Shown here piece by piece: positions 45,245 to 53,598 of a stretch of 64,000 bases of DNA. Below the pieces are notes generated by a model. The model was not told the origin of the DNA and searched no databases. It was given only the letters and a program-made list of their open reading frames with translations. The DNA lies in assembly GCF_007752535.1 (NCBI RefSeq), contig NZ_CP036426.1, forward strand, positions 2,852,001 to 2,916,000, given 5' to 3'. Each line of letters begins with the position of its first letter. The first letter of the stretch is position 1. The stretch is from Tautonia plasticadhaerens. Its GTDB lineage: Bacteria > Planctomycetota > Planctomycetia > Isosphaerales > Isosphaeraceae. Both the position numbers and the translations under genes were made by a program.

Positions 45245-46997
45245 TCATCTCGACAGTCCCCCGATCATCTCAAGAATCCGGTCGGTGACGCCCTTCAACT
45301 CCGCGTCAATCTCGGCCAGGTCGCGGGGCGGTTTGAACACGTAGAAATGCCGGTTGAACGGGATCTCGTAGCCCACCTTCGTCTTGTCGTGGTCGATCCA
45401 CGCATCGGGCGTATGCGGCAGCACTTCCCGCTTGAAGTACGTCTCCACGTCCTCGCCGAGCGGCACGTTCTCGGTGTCGCGGAGGCTGGAATCGGGCTGG
45501 GGCTTGCCCTTCGCCTTGCCTCGGGTGCCGAGCACGACCTTCCCCTTCTCGTCCCGCAGGGGGTGTTCCACCGTGATCGTGCGGTAGCCGAAGTCCTCGT
45601 TCCTGAAGATGCGGCTGATCGGCACGCCGTCGCAGTTGACTTCCCGGCACTCGCCAAATAGCCGCGTGATCTCCTCGATGTGCTCAGGGCTCAGCTCCTT
45701 GCGCTTGCTGCCCAGGCTCTTGCGCATCTTCCGCCAGTATCCGCTGGCGTCGATCAGTTGCACCTTGCCCTTCCTCGGCGTCGGCTTGCGATTGCTGACA
45801 ATCCAAACGTAGGTGCTGATGCCCGTGTTGTAGAACATGTGGATCGGGAGCGCGACGATGGATTCGAGCAGGTCGTTCTCTAGCACGTAGCGGCGGATCT
45901 CGCTCTCGCCCGACCCCGCCCCGCCCCGCCCCGCCCGTGAACAGCGGTGACCCGTTCAGGACGATGCCGAACCGGCTGCCCCCGTCGACGGCGGGCCGCA
46001 TCTTCGAGATCAGGTGCAACAGGAACAGCAACGAGCCGTCACTCACCCGGGGCAGGCCCGGCCCGAACCGCCCGTTGAAGCCCTGCTGCTCGGCCTCCCG
46101 GCGGACCTCCTTCTCGATCTTCTTCCACTCCACGCCGAACGGGGGGTTGGACAGCATGTAGTCGAACTGCTTCCCCGGCAGGCCGTCGTTCGACAGCGCG
46201 TTGCCGAAGATGATGTTGGCGATGTCCTGCCCCTTGATCAGCATGTCGGCCTTGCAGATCGCGTACGACTCGGGGTTCAACTCCTGCCCGTACATCACCA
46301 GACGGGCTTCCTCGTTCATGCTCGCCAGGTGCTCGTCGGCCACCGATAACATGCCGCCCGTTCCCGCCGTGGGGTCGTAGAGCGACCGGACGACGCCCGG
46401 CTTGCGAAGGGCGTCGTCGTCCTCGATGAAGATCAGGTCGACCATGAGCCGGATGACTTCGCGCGGGGTGAAGTGCTCCCCGGCGGTTTCGTTCGAGAGT
46501 TCGGCGAACTTGCGGATCAGTTCCTCGAACACCGCCCCCATCTGGGCGTTGCTGACGACCTCGGGATGCAGGTCGATGGTCGCGAACTTCTCGGTGATCA
46601 GGTACAGCAGCTTCGCCTTCGCCAGCCGGTCGACCTGCGTGTGAAAGTCGAAGCTCTCGAAGATGTCCCGCACGGCCTGCGAGAACGCCTGGATGTAGGC
46701 GAACAGGTTCTCCCGAATGTGGTCCTGGTCGCCGACCAGCTTCTTCATGTCCAGGGGCGACGTGTTGAAGAAATGCTGGCCCGACTTCCGCAGCAGGAAC
46801 GGCTCCGGGTTCAGCCCGGCCTTCTCCCTGGCCTCCCGCTCGGCCAGCACGGCGGCCTTGGTCTTCTCCAGCACGCAGTCGAGCCGCCGCAGCACGGTGA
46901 ATGGCAGGATCACCTTGCCGTACTCGGACTGCTTGTAGTCTCCCCGCAGCAGGTCGGCCACTGACCAGATGAACGAAGACAGGTTCGGGTCATTCAT
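45245..46997 (-). pseudogene. hsdM: Type I DNA methyltransferase M subunit, frame broken at a pentanucleotide repeat
   Basis: From ATG 46997 ([20 protein letters not shown]) the N-terminal helical domain and the methylase core are intact: SAM-binding [17 protein letters not shown] and the catalytic NPPF motif in [15 protein letters not shown]. In-frame coding ends at the (CGGGG)4 tract (45916-45938), where [12 protein letters not shown] should continue [20 protein letters not shown]. Two repeat units would keep the frame; four shift it. The rest, [20 protein letters not shown] to EMIGGLSR, is undamaged in the other frame (45245-45935). Total about 580 aa when joined. Product methylates adenine in the HsdS-defined site. 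Confidence 0.88.
45916..45938 (-). repeat. CCCCG pentanucleotide repeat in hsdM
   Basis: Four CCCCG units plus CCC on the plus strand (CGGGG on the coding strand). The reading frame of hsdM switches here. Loss of two units or gain of one would restore the frame, so slippage could turn the gene on and off. Confidence 0.8.
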
Positions 46998-47256
46998 CGG
47001 CGGTTTTCTTCCGATCCTCGGACGGGCAACTCCAATGGCCGGGACATCTTAGCACGAGCCGGACCGCGCCGACAGCGTGCCCATGACCCTCGCCTGGCAC
47101 GCTCGCAATGACGGCCGTGCCCATCGCGTCCAGGAGTTGCTCGATGCCCTCGTCTCGCTCGGTCAGGCCCGAGGACTCGAAGGCGGTTGACTTGTCATCT
47201 TCTGATTCCTGCCTTGTCGGCGGAAACCTCCGGATCGTCAATCTGGATTCGCCCAC
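46990..47256 (-). CDS. Possible small protein ahead of hsdM
   Basis: An 88-aa frame from a GTG overlaps the hsdM start (ATGAATGA). It contains [20 protein letters not shown] and ends [16 protein letters not shown]. There is no motif and no clear ribosome site. It may simply be a chance frame in the leader of the restriction operon; the overlap with hsdM is the only argument for coding. Confidence 0.2.
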   Translation of the reverse strand: MGESRLTIRRFPPTRQESEDDKSTAFESSGLTERDEGIEQLLDAMGTAVIASVPGEGHGHAVGAVRLVLRCPGHWSCPSEDRKKTADE

Positions 47257-47395
47257 GCGATTAGGCGGGGTATACTGAAGAACACGGGTTGGTTCGATCG
47301 GTTGGCCGCCGATCGGCCGGGAAAGCGGCCCGGCGCGTCAGTCCCGTCCCCTACCGGGCCCGACCGCCGGGTCGGCCCGTCCGTAGGGGAAGACC

Positions 47396-48832
47396 ATGCT
47401 CGACGAAGACACTTCCACCGGGCCAACCGGCCCGAGGCCCGAGGACGCGCCGGCGCCGATCGTCTACAGCACGACCGGGAAGGCAAGCGGCCCAAACCAT
47501 ACCTTCGATCCCTCCGGGGCGAAGTGCTATGAATCGCCGAACCTCCGATGGATTGGGCCGCACGTCTACCGAGAACGCCTGTATGCCATCGACGGGCGAT
47601 GGATCGCGGTTCGGTGGCGCCCCTCTCGGCCGAAGGAACGCGGGAATCCCGGAGGCCGACCAGCCGGGGTTGGCGTGGCCCTGTCGCTCGACGAGGCCGC
47701 GAAGTGGTTCGCCGATCACGGTCTCGATCCCCCCGGCCTCCTCGTCAACCAGTTGGCCGCTCCCCGGGAGCCCCAGGGCGACCCGACGGGGGGGGCCACC
47801 ATCGCGCGTGCAGCCCTCCCCCTGCTCAAGGCGGTGCTCGCCCAACTGGAGAACAACCCGGACGACCCCTATGCCGCCTCGGCCCTCGATGGACTCGCCG
47901 GGGAGATCGGAAAGGCCCTCGATCGGTGGATCGGCCGATCGCACGGCGGTGATCCCGGGTCGAACGTCGGGATCGCGTTCAACGCGCTGTGGCGACTGAA
48001 CGATGCTCTGGCGACTCGCGATCCGGCCAAGATTGGACCGGCCGCCGATGCCCTTAAAAGGGCCCTCCGCCTGCTCCCAGAAACGCCCCCGGGGGCGAGC
48101 GGCCCGATGCCCGGGGCCGCTCCTCGGAGTCGCGCCGACGTTCCCATCCCCGAGTGGCGTCGGCCGATCCGCGGGTTGACCCCGCACGCAAGGCAGACGT
48201 TGGCCGGCTGGCTTCGCACGCGGAAACGGCTTGGGCTCTATGAGGCGGGGGCCATCCTGGAAGAACTCGACAGGTTGGAGCGGTTCGATTCCGACTGGTA
48301 TCGGGAACAGGCCCGGATTCAATTCCGCCTGCTCGACGCGATCCCGGGGGCAGATCGGGTTTTTCGCCGCTACTTCGACCTGGCTACGTTCAGCAGTGCC
48401 GGTCGACCGACGCCGGAGTTCATCCGGAGCCTGATCGACGAACTGATCGCTCGTGGGGAATCGCCGGATTGGATCCGACGTACGCCGCTCGCGGTGGCTC
48501 TGGATCGGCTGGAGTTAATCCGGGATCAGGCCGGGGGCCGCTCTCTTGACGCCCCGAGACAGGAAACCGAGCCGTCCCCCGAGGATCGCTTGGAGTTGGA
48601 GCTTCGCCGCAGGGGTAAGGGGAGTCCTATTGCAGCAACACTGGTGGGCTACATGAAAGGGAAGGAGTGCGCTCTCCCCTCCGATGTCGGCGACGAGGTT
48701 CATGACGATCGAGATGCTAGCGACAAGACGATCCGGGGGAACCTCAATCGCGTCAACGAAGTCGCGGAGGAACTCGGCTTGTCCCTGCGCTATCGACTGA
48801 AGGGGGGCCGGGTCTGGAAGGAAAGGGGGTGA
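47396..48832 (+). CDS. Unknown 478-aa protein of the integrative module
   Basis: The protein begins MLDEDTSTGPTGPRPEDAPA with a GGGGAAG ribosome site. The first 100 residues contain WIGPHVYRERLYAIDGRWIA and VALSLDEAAKWFADHGLDPP; a helical middle part has AIARAALPLLKAVLAQLENN-like and YEAGAILEELDRLERFDSDW segments. The last 70 residues (GKGSPIAATLVGYMKGKECA, DASDKTIRGNLNRVNEVAEE, LGLSLRYRLKGGRVWKE) look like a winged helix. A TATACT box lies at 47270-47275. It precedes iteron-like repeats and the AlpA-like, primase and integrase genes, so a replication-initiation or control role is conceivable but unproven. No known family recognised. Confidence 0.55.
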   Translation: MLDEDTSTGPTGPRPEDAPAPIVYSTTGKASGPNHTFDPSGAKCYESPNLRWIGPHVYRERLYAIDGRWIAVRWRPSRPKERGNPGGRPAGVGVALSLDEAAKWFADHGLDPPGLLVNQLAAPREPQGDPTGGATIARAALPLLKAVLAQLENNPDDPYAASALDGLAGEIGKALDRWIGRSHGGDPGSNVGIAFNALWRLNDALATRDPAKIGPAADALKRALRLLPETPPGASGPMPGAAPRSRADVPIPEWRRPIRGLTPHARQTLAGWLRTRKRLGLYEAGAILEELDRLERFDSDWYREQARIQFRLLDAIPGADRVFRRYFDLATFSSAGRPTPEFIRSLIDELIARGESPDWIRRTPLAVALDRLELIRDQAGGRSLDAPRQETEPSPEDRLELELRRRGKGSPIAATLVGYMKGKECALPSDVGDEVHDDRDASDKTIRGNLNRVNEVAEELGLSLRYRLKGGRVWKERG

Positions 48833-48838
48833 TTGGTC

Positions 48839-48882
48839 GATGCATCCAAGATGTATCCGAGATGCATCCGAGACGCATCCGG
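48839..48882 (+). repeat. Four tandem 11-bp iteron-like repeats
   Basis: GATGCATCCAA, GATGTATCCGA, GATGCATCCGA and GACGCATCCGG follow without gaps, one turn of helix each. The location between the unknown 478-aa gene (stop 48832) and the genes for a small protein, AlpA-like factor and primase is what one expects of an initiator-binding origin or an operator. Confidence 0.75.
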
Positions 48883-48933
48883 TCGCGCTCATGATTCGCT
48901 CGGGCGGGGAAAGAACCGCCTGGGAGATCCACC

Positions 48934-49143
48934 ATGAGCGAATCCGACCGCGACTTGATCCCGCCGCCGCCCCTGGTCCGGGCGAAGCTGGCACGGGCCG
49001 TTAGGGAGGCCCGACGGCTACGGTCATTGCTCCGCCTCTCCGAGAAGGCCGAGCTCGACCGCCAGTTCTGCGATGAGCTGATCCACGCCACGAAGTCCCA
49101 CGAGGGCCGCCGTATAGTCGATGGCCGGGGGGTGGCCAGATGA
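48934..49143 (+). CDS. Small hypothetical protein
   Basis: 69 aa, MSESDRDLIPPPPLVRAKLA then RAVREARRLRSLLRLSEKAE and FCDELIHATKSHEGRRIVDG. It looks like an alpha-helical protein with a basic centre. A GGGAGATCCACC leader precedes the ATG, and the stop overlaps the next gene start (ATGA), so it belongs to the same operon as the AlpA-like and primase genes. Function unknown. Confidence 0.5.
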   Translation: MSESDRDLIPPPPLVRAKLARAVREARRLRSLLRLSEKAELDRQFCDELIHATKSHEGRRIVDGRGVAR

Positions 49144-49499
49144 ACTGCCCGACCCGAACGCCCTCGCCTGAGGCCGCTGCAAGCCCCGAGTCGTCCGAGC
49201 CTGCCGAACTGCCCCCCGGCATCGGCCAATTGGCCGAGATGCTGGCCGCCTCGCTGGACCGGATCGCGGCCCGGATGCTGGCCGCCGAGATGGCCGCCGC
49301 TGGCATCGAGCCGCTGGTCGGGATCGACGAATGGGCCGCAACCCTGGCCTGTTCTCGACGCGAAGTCGAGCGAATGCGATCGGCCAGGAAGCTGCCCCCG
49401 CCGGACTTGTCGATCGGCCGGTCACCCCGGTGGAAGGCCGCCACGCTCCGGACCTGGATCGACGAGCAATCACGGGCCTCGGGCCGGGGGGGACGATGA
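49140..49499 (+). CDS. AlpA/excisionase-like DNA-binding protein
   Basis: 119 aa. After a Pro/Ser-rich start come a helix (IGQLAEMLAASLDRIAARML) and a MerR-type winged helix-turn-helix, LVGIDEWAATLACSRREVER, MRSARKLPPPDLSIGRSPRW, KAATLRTWIDEQSRA. This is the pattern of AlpA/Xis-like factors that direct excision or regulate integrases. Its stop overlaps the primase start (ATGATGA), and the integrase lies 2.4 kb downstream. Excisionase function is inferred. Confidence 0.65.
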   Translation: MNCPTRTPSPEAAASPESSEPAELPPGIGQLAEMLAASLDRIAARMLAAEMAAAGIEPLVGIDEWAATLACSRREVERMRSARKLPPPDLSIGRSPRWKAATLRTWIDEQSRASGRGGR

Positions 49500-51259
49500 T
49501 GAGTCCCCATCGTGACCCGACCGAACGCCTCGTGGCCCGGCTCGAGTCCCTGGGGTTCGACCCTCGCCCGACCGGTTCCGACTCGTGGGAGAGCCGATGC
49601 CCGGCCCACGACGGGGACCGACGGAACCTGTCCGTCTCGAGGGGCGACGACGGCCGGGCACTGGTCCGATGCCACGCCCACGGTTGCCCCGCCGGGGATA
49701 TCGTGGCCGCGCTCGACCTGGACCTGAGCGATCTGTTCACACCCCGGGACGATCGCTCCACCCCCACGAGGCCCCGGGCCAACGGCAAGGCCCGAGCCGA
49801 CCGGAAGGCCCACCCGACCCCCGAGGCCGCCATCGGGGGAACCGCCCTCAAGCTGGGCAGCCCGACGGCCCATTGGGCCTATCACGAGGCCGACGGGACC
49901 GAGGCCGCCCGGGTCTATCGGTTCGACCCGGCGGGCGAGCGGAAGCAGTTCCGGCCCGTCCATCTGACCGCCGAGGGCTGGGTGATGGGCGACCCGCCCG
50001 GACTCTGGCCGCTCAATCACCTGTGCAACCTGGCCGACTCTGACCGGGTCTACGTCGTCGAAGGTGAGAAGGCTTGCGACCTGGCCCGGAACCTCGGGGC
50101 GACCGCCACGACAACGGCCCACGGCTCGAAGTCGGCCCACAAGAGCACCTGGAACCCCTTGGCCGGGCGGGATGTCGTCATCCTGCCCGACGCCGATCCC
50201 GAGGGGGAGGATTACGCCCAAGCCGTCATCGCGGAGCTGGCGAAGCTATCCCCGAGGCCCACGGTCCGGGTCGTCCGCCTGGACGACCTCTGGCGGACGG
50301 ATGCCGAGATCACCAAGGGGGCCGACATCGCGGAATGGCTTCAGGACGGTGTCCCCGAAGGCTGGGAACCCGAGCAATGCCGGGAGGAGTTGGATCGAGT
50401 GGCGGACCTGGCCCCCATGCTGGACCTCCCCCCCCCGCCCCCGGCCGAACCCCGGGACGCTCCCGAGCCGCCCGTCGGCCCGGCCTGGCCCGATCCGCTC
50501 GAAGCCCCCGAGCTTGATGGCTTGGCCGGGGAGCTCGTCCGGGCCATCGAGCCCCACACCGAGGCGGACCCGGTGGCCATCCTCGGGCAACTGCTCATCG
50601 GGTTCGGCAACTTGATCGGCCGTTCCGCGTTCTTCGCCGTGGAGGCCGACCGGCATTACGGCAATGAGTTCCTCGCCCTCGTGGGGGAGACCGCCAAGGG
50701 CCGCAAGGGGACCAGTTGGAGCCATGCCCGGCGCCTGCTGGACGCCGCCGATCCGGCCTGGACCGCGGATCGGGTGATGACCGGGCTGAGCACCGGGGAA
50801 GGCCTGATCCACGCCGTTCGGGATCCGGTGATGAAGCGAGAGCCTATCAAGGACGGCCCGTCGAAACGCATCATCGGCTATCAGGAGGTCGAAGTCGACC
50901 CGGGCGAGACGGACAAGCGGATCTTGTGCATCGAGCCCGAGCTTGGAGGGACGCTCCGGGTAGCGACCCGGGACGGGAACAATTTGTCGGCCCTCGTGCG
51001 CCAGGCCTGGGACTCGGGCGAACTGCGGACCCTGACCCGGAACAACCCGCTCAAAGCGACCGGCGCCCATGTCTCGATCGTCGGACATATCACCCGCGAT
51101 GAGCTGGCCACGCTGCTGACCCGGACCGACGCCGCGAACGGCTTCGCCAATCGGTTCCTGTGGCTCTGCGTCCGCCGGTCCAAGCTGCTCCCGTTCGGCG
51201 GGTCGATCGGCGACGTGGATTTCGCCCCTTTGGTGCGACGGCTCACCGAGGCCGCCTAA
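49496..51259 (+). CDS. Zinc-finger/TOPRIM primase-helicase, N-terminal part before an in-frame stop
   Basis: Starts MMSPHRDPTERLVARLESLG. A primase zinc finger with CPAHDGDRRNLSVSRGD and RCHAHGCPAGDI lies at residues 34-68. A TOPRIM-like part follows, RVYVVEGEKACDLARNLGAT and DVVILPDADPEGEDYAQAV (Glu and DxD). From about residue 320 comes a DUF3987-type ATPase-like region (YGNEFLALVGETAKGRKGTS as P-loop-like, CIEPELGGTLRVATRDGNNL). A TAA at 51257-51259 stops the frame at 587 codons, but the same frame continues to 51748. Such proteins replicate plasmids, phages and satellites. Confidence 0.75.
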   Translation: MMSPHRDPTERLVARLESLGFDPRPTGSDSWESRCPAHDGDRRNLSVSRGDDGRALVRCHAHGCPAGDIVAALDLDLSDLFTPRDDRSTPTRPRANGKARADRKAHPTPEAAIGGTALKLGSPTAHWAYHEADGTEAARVYRFDPAGERKQFRPVHLTAEGWVMGDPPGLWPLNHLCNLADSDRVYVVEGEKACDLARNLGATATTTAHGSKSAHKSTWNPLAGRDVVILPDADPEGEDYAQAVIAELAKLSPRPTVRVVRLDDLWRTDAEITKGADIAEWLQDGVPEGWEPEQCREELDRVADLAPMLDLPPPPPAEPRDAPEPPVGPAWPDPLEAPELDGLAGELVRAIEPHTEADPVAILGQLLIGFGNLIGRSAFFAVEADRHYGNEFLALVGETAKGRKGTSWSHARRLLDAADPAWTADRVMTGLSTGEGLIHAVRDPVMKREPIKDGPSKRIIGYQEVEVDPGETDKRILCIEPELGGTLRVATRDGNNLSALVRQAWDSGELRTLTRNNPLKATGAHVSIVGHITRDELATLLTRTDAANGFANRFLWLCVRRSKLLPFGGSIGDVDFAPLVRRLTEAA

Positions 51260-51280
51260 GTTGCCCGGACCCGAGGCCGG

Positions 51281-51748
51281 ATGACCCGGGACGCCGCCGC
51301 CGATGAGCTGTGGGCCGCCTCCTATCCCGAGTTGTCCGGGGGGCGGCCCGGCCTCCTCGGCGCCGTCACGTCGCGGGCCGAGGCCCACGCGATGCGCCTG
51401 GCCATGCTCTATGCCCTGATCGACGGATGCCCGATGATCCATGCCGATCATCTCCAATCCGCTCTGGCCCTCTGGCGGTACGCCGAACGGAGCGCCGCCC
51501 ACATCTTCGGAGACGCCCTGGGCGACCCGGACGCCGACGCCTTGCTCGAGGCCCTCCGCGCCTCGATGCCCGAGGGGCTGACCCGGACCGAGATCCGGGA
51601 AGGTGTCTTCCAGAAGAACAAGTCGTCGCAGCGGATCGCGGGGACCCTCCGGGTGCTGACCGCTGCCAACCTGGCCTTCTGCCGGATGGAGCCAACAGCG
51701 GGACGATCGGCGGAGCGTTGGTTTGCAGGTAGGGAACCTACGCCATAA
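51281..51748 (+). pseudogene. C-terminal part of the primase-helicase, after the stop
   Basis: In the same frame as the gene before it, VARTRGRMTRDAAADELWAA and GLLGAVTSRAEAHAMRLAML continue the helicase-like C-terminal domain. The all-helical end follows (DADALLEALRASMPEGLTRT, IREGVFQKNKSSQRIAGTLR). The stop at 51257 is the only obstacle. An ATG at 51281 could allow the part to be made on its own. Either a nonsense mutation or natural splitting; I favour mutation because homologues I know are single proteins. Confidence 0.65.
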
Positions 51749-51816
51749 ACGCGGTAGACGCGATATCTCGCCCTCGGTGCTGACACCTTAATGCGTCTAT
51801 GGCGTCTATGGCGTAG
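51738..51816. repeat. Inverted and tandem repeats upstream of the integrase
   Basis: CTACGCCATA (51738-51747) has a perfect inverted partner TATGGCGTAG (51807-51816). Directly before the latter, GCGTCTATG is repeated twice in tandem (51793-51810), and GTAGACGC lies inside the first arm. The cluster sits 130 bp before the integrase ATG: candidate arm-type or excisionase sites, or a regulatory stem. Confidence 0.6.
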
Positions 51817-51946
51817 CTGAATCGACCGGAAACCCCTTGCCTCGGTCCCGATATTTCGACCCACACCGAGCCGACAGATTGCGCCCCGGGCCGACTGTAT
51901 GCGACAATCCGACCAAGCCGACCGATCACCTGGAGGGGGATGACCG

Positions 51947-53371
51947 ATGGCCGACCTGAGGAAGCGTGGGAAGAACTGGTACTACCGATTCACCGACGCC
52001 GACGGGCGACGGGTGGAGCGGAAGGGTTGCCCCGATCGTCGGGCGACCGAGGAGATGGCCCGAGCGGCGGAGTCGGACGCCGCCCGGCAACGGGCCGGGC
52101 TGATCGACCCCAAGGCCGACGCCTTCCGGCGCCACGAGGCGCGACTCCTGGCCGATCACCTGGACGACTGGCGGGCCGACCAGTTGGCTCGGGGTGTGAC
52201 CCCCAAGCAAGCGAACCAGAACCGCAACCGGACCGGGCGGGTGATCGAGTTGGCCAGGGCGGAGCGGCTGTCCGATCTGACGCCCTCGGGGGTGCAAGCC
52301 GCCCTCGGGGCGGTCCGTGCGGAAGGAAAGGCCCTCCGGTCGGTCCATCACTACACCCGGGCGATCAAGGGATTCTCGCGCTGGCTCTGGCGCGATGGCC
52401 GGACGCGGGATGACGCCCTGGCCCACATTGCGCCACCTAAGAACCCCGATTCCGACCGCCGGCGCCGACGCCGGACCCTCTCCCCCGAGGAAGCCGCTCG
52501 ACTGATCGGGGCCGCCGAATCCGGGCCGGTCGTTTTCAAGCTGCCCGGCCCGGATCGGGCGATGCTCTATCGGCTGGCCCTCGGGACCGGGTTCCGGGCC
52601 GAAGAACTGGCATCCCTGACCCCGGAGAGCTTCCGACTCTCCGAAGCCCCTCCGGTGGTCGTCTGCGCGGCCGCCTACTCCAAGCGCCGCCGGGAAGATG
52701 TCCAGCCGATCCGGCCCGACCTGGCCGCCATCCTGGCCCCCTGGCGTGCATCCAAGTCCCCCTGCAAGCCACTATGGTCGATCAAGAGCGATCACACCGC
52801 CGCGATGATCCGGCGCGACCTGGCCGCCGCCGAGATTGCCTACGAAACCGATTCGGGGGTGGCCGACTTCCACGCCCTCCGCCACACCTACGTCACCATG
52901 CTTGCCAAGTCGAGCGCCCCGGTGAAGGTGGTGCAATCGTTGGCCCGGCACTCGACTCCGACGCTCACCCTCGGGACCTATGCCCACATCGGCCTGGCCG
53001 ACCAGTCGGCAACCCAGGACGCCCTGCCCCCGATCCGGCCCGAGTCACCCACGAACGAATCGGCCCGAGCAACGGGGACCGACGGACCTAGAAGCGATCG
53101 CTTTGCCCCATATTTGCCCCATACAGGGGACGGATTGGGTCGGTCCAGGTCGGATGGTGGCGATTCGGAAGCGATGAAAGCGGGTTCCGATGTGGCTCTG
53201 GCGATGAGTCGTAACCCCGTTGATTTCCAGGGAGTTGACGCTTTGAGTCGGACCCAGTCGGACCCTGTCGGAGCGGAGGGGGAGGGATTCGAACCCCCGG
53301 AGACGTTGCCGCCTCAGCGGTTTTCAAGACCGCCGCAATCGACCACTCTGCCACCCCTCCGAATTGCGTAA
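51947..53371 (+). CDS. int: Tyrosine-family site-specific integrase
   Basis: 474 aa with a TGGAGGGGG ribosome site. An N-terminal arm-binding part (LRKRGKNWYYRFTDADGRRV) and core-binding domain are followed by the catalytic domain: Arg in LALGTGFRAEELASLTPESF, Lys in AAAYSKRRREDVQPI, HALRHTYVTMLAKSSAP, His in VQSLARHSTPTLTLGTYAHI with the Tyr at GTY. All key residues are present. The last 40 residues (GEGFEPPETLPPQRFSRPPQ) are read antisense through tRNA-Ser at 53274-53360, so the gene end overlaps its own attachment site. It is probably responsible for the island spanning 16.5-53.3 kb. Confidence 0.93.
   Translation: MADLRKRGKNWYYRFTDADGRRVERKGCPDRRATEEMARAAESDAARQRAGLIDPKADAFRRHEARLLADHLDDWRADQLARGVTPKQANQNRNRTGRVIELARAERLSDLTPSGVQAALGAVRAEGKALRSVHHYTRAIKGFSRWLWRDGRTRDDALAHIAPPKNPDSDRRRRRRTLSPEEAARLIGAAESGPVVFKLPGPDRAMLYRLALGTGFRAEELASLTPESFRLSEAPPVVVCAAAYSKRRREDVQPIRPDLAAILAPWRASKSPCKPLWSIKSDHTAAMIRRDLAAAEIAYETDSGVADFHALRHTYVTMLAKSSAPVKVVQSLARHSTPTLTLGTYAHIGLADQSATQDALPPIRPESPTNESARATGTDGPRSDRFAPYLPHTGDGLGRSRSDGGDSEAMKAGSDVALAMSRNPVDFQGVDALSRTQSDPVGAEGEGFEPPETLPPQRFSRPPQSTTLPPLRIA
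53272..53332 (-). repeat. Right attachment repeat within tRNA-Ser
   Basis: 61 bp repeated at 16502-16562 with two mismatches in the variable arm. It covers the 3' half of the tRNA, from the anticodon loop to the discriminator base. Confidence 0.8.
53274..53360 (-). tRNA. tRNA-Ser(UGA)
   Basis: 87 nt with a 7-bp acceptor stem (GGAGGGG with CCCCTCC, discriminator G), anticodon loop TTGAAAA giving UGA, a long class II variable arm (GAGGC with GTCTC, one G:U pair) and the T-loop GTTCGAATC. No CCA is encoded. It is complete and also serves as integration site for the neighbouring integrase. Confidence 0.95.
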
Positions 53372-53598
53372 GCCTATTTTTTGCTTGACTTTGGCGATCC
53401 TGTTCTGCAAACCTCCCGCTTGCGTGATCTTCATTACCTTCTAATCAGCGATTTGGTCTTCTAGATCCGGGTAACTGATCGCCATCGAAGGGTAACCGGG
53501 AAGCGATCGCCTGAACTGAAGGACAAGCGAGTCAAGGGGTATCATACTACGTCGCCCGGCATCGTGGCACCATCGAATATCTCGGGAGGGTGGATCGG

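Larger units (their letters stand above)
41435..45248 (-). pseudogene. hsdS: Type I restriction specificity subunit, split by two IS630 elements
   Basis: Start at 45248 overlaps the hsdM stop (ATGA). Coding pieces are 45248-44995, 43769-43583 and 42357-41435. Joined at the TA target sites they read in frame: FIDETYYREEL then AGHDICRGDVLIAGLGDERN, and FVAQQLTA then SSTFDGGFLSSGSTRSRIPL. The protein has two target-recognition domains separated by the conserved helix KIDALVGEQRRLIELLKEKR, with DVPAHWSVTPVSHLCEQVTY opening the second, and about 454 aa in total. One further break, a run of four T at 45156-45159 (five expected), shifts the frame between VPRDWTVTAL and DKCDGPFGSGLKSEHY. GC is lower than in neighbours, as in transferred restriction genes. 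Confidence 0.9.

Noticed and set aside
38025-45248. Large inversion between the two type B IS630 copies
   Set aside because: The flanks of each copy still join hsdR with hsdR and hsdS with hsdS, so the region is in its original order.
48839-48882. CRISPR array
   Set aside because: Units are only 11 bp and directly adjacent without spacers, so it is an iteron-like array. No other repeat-spacer structure was found in the window.
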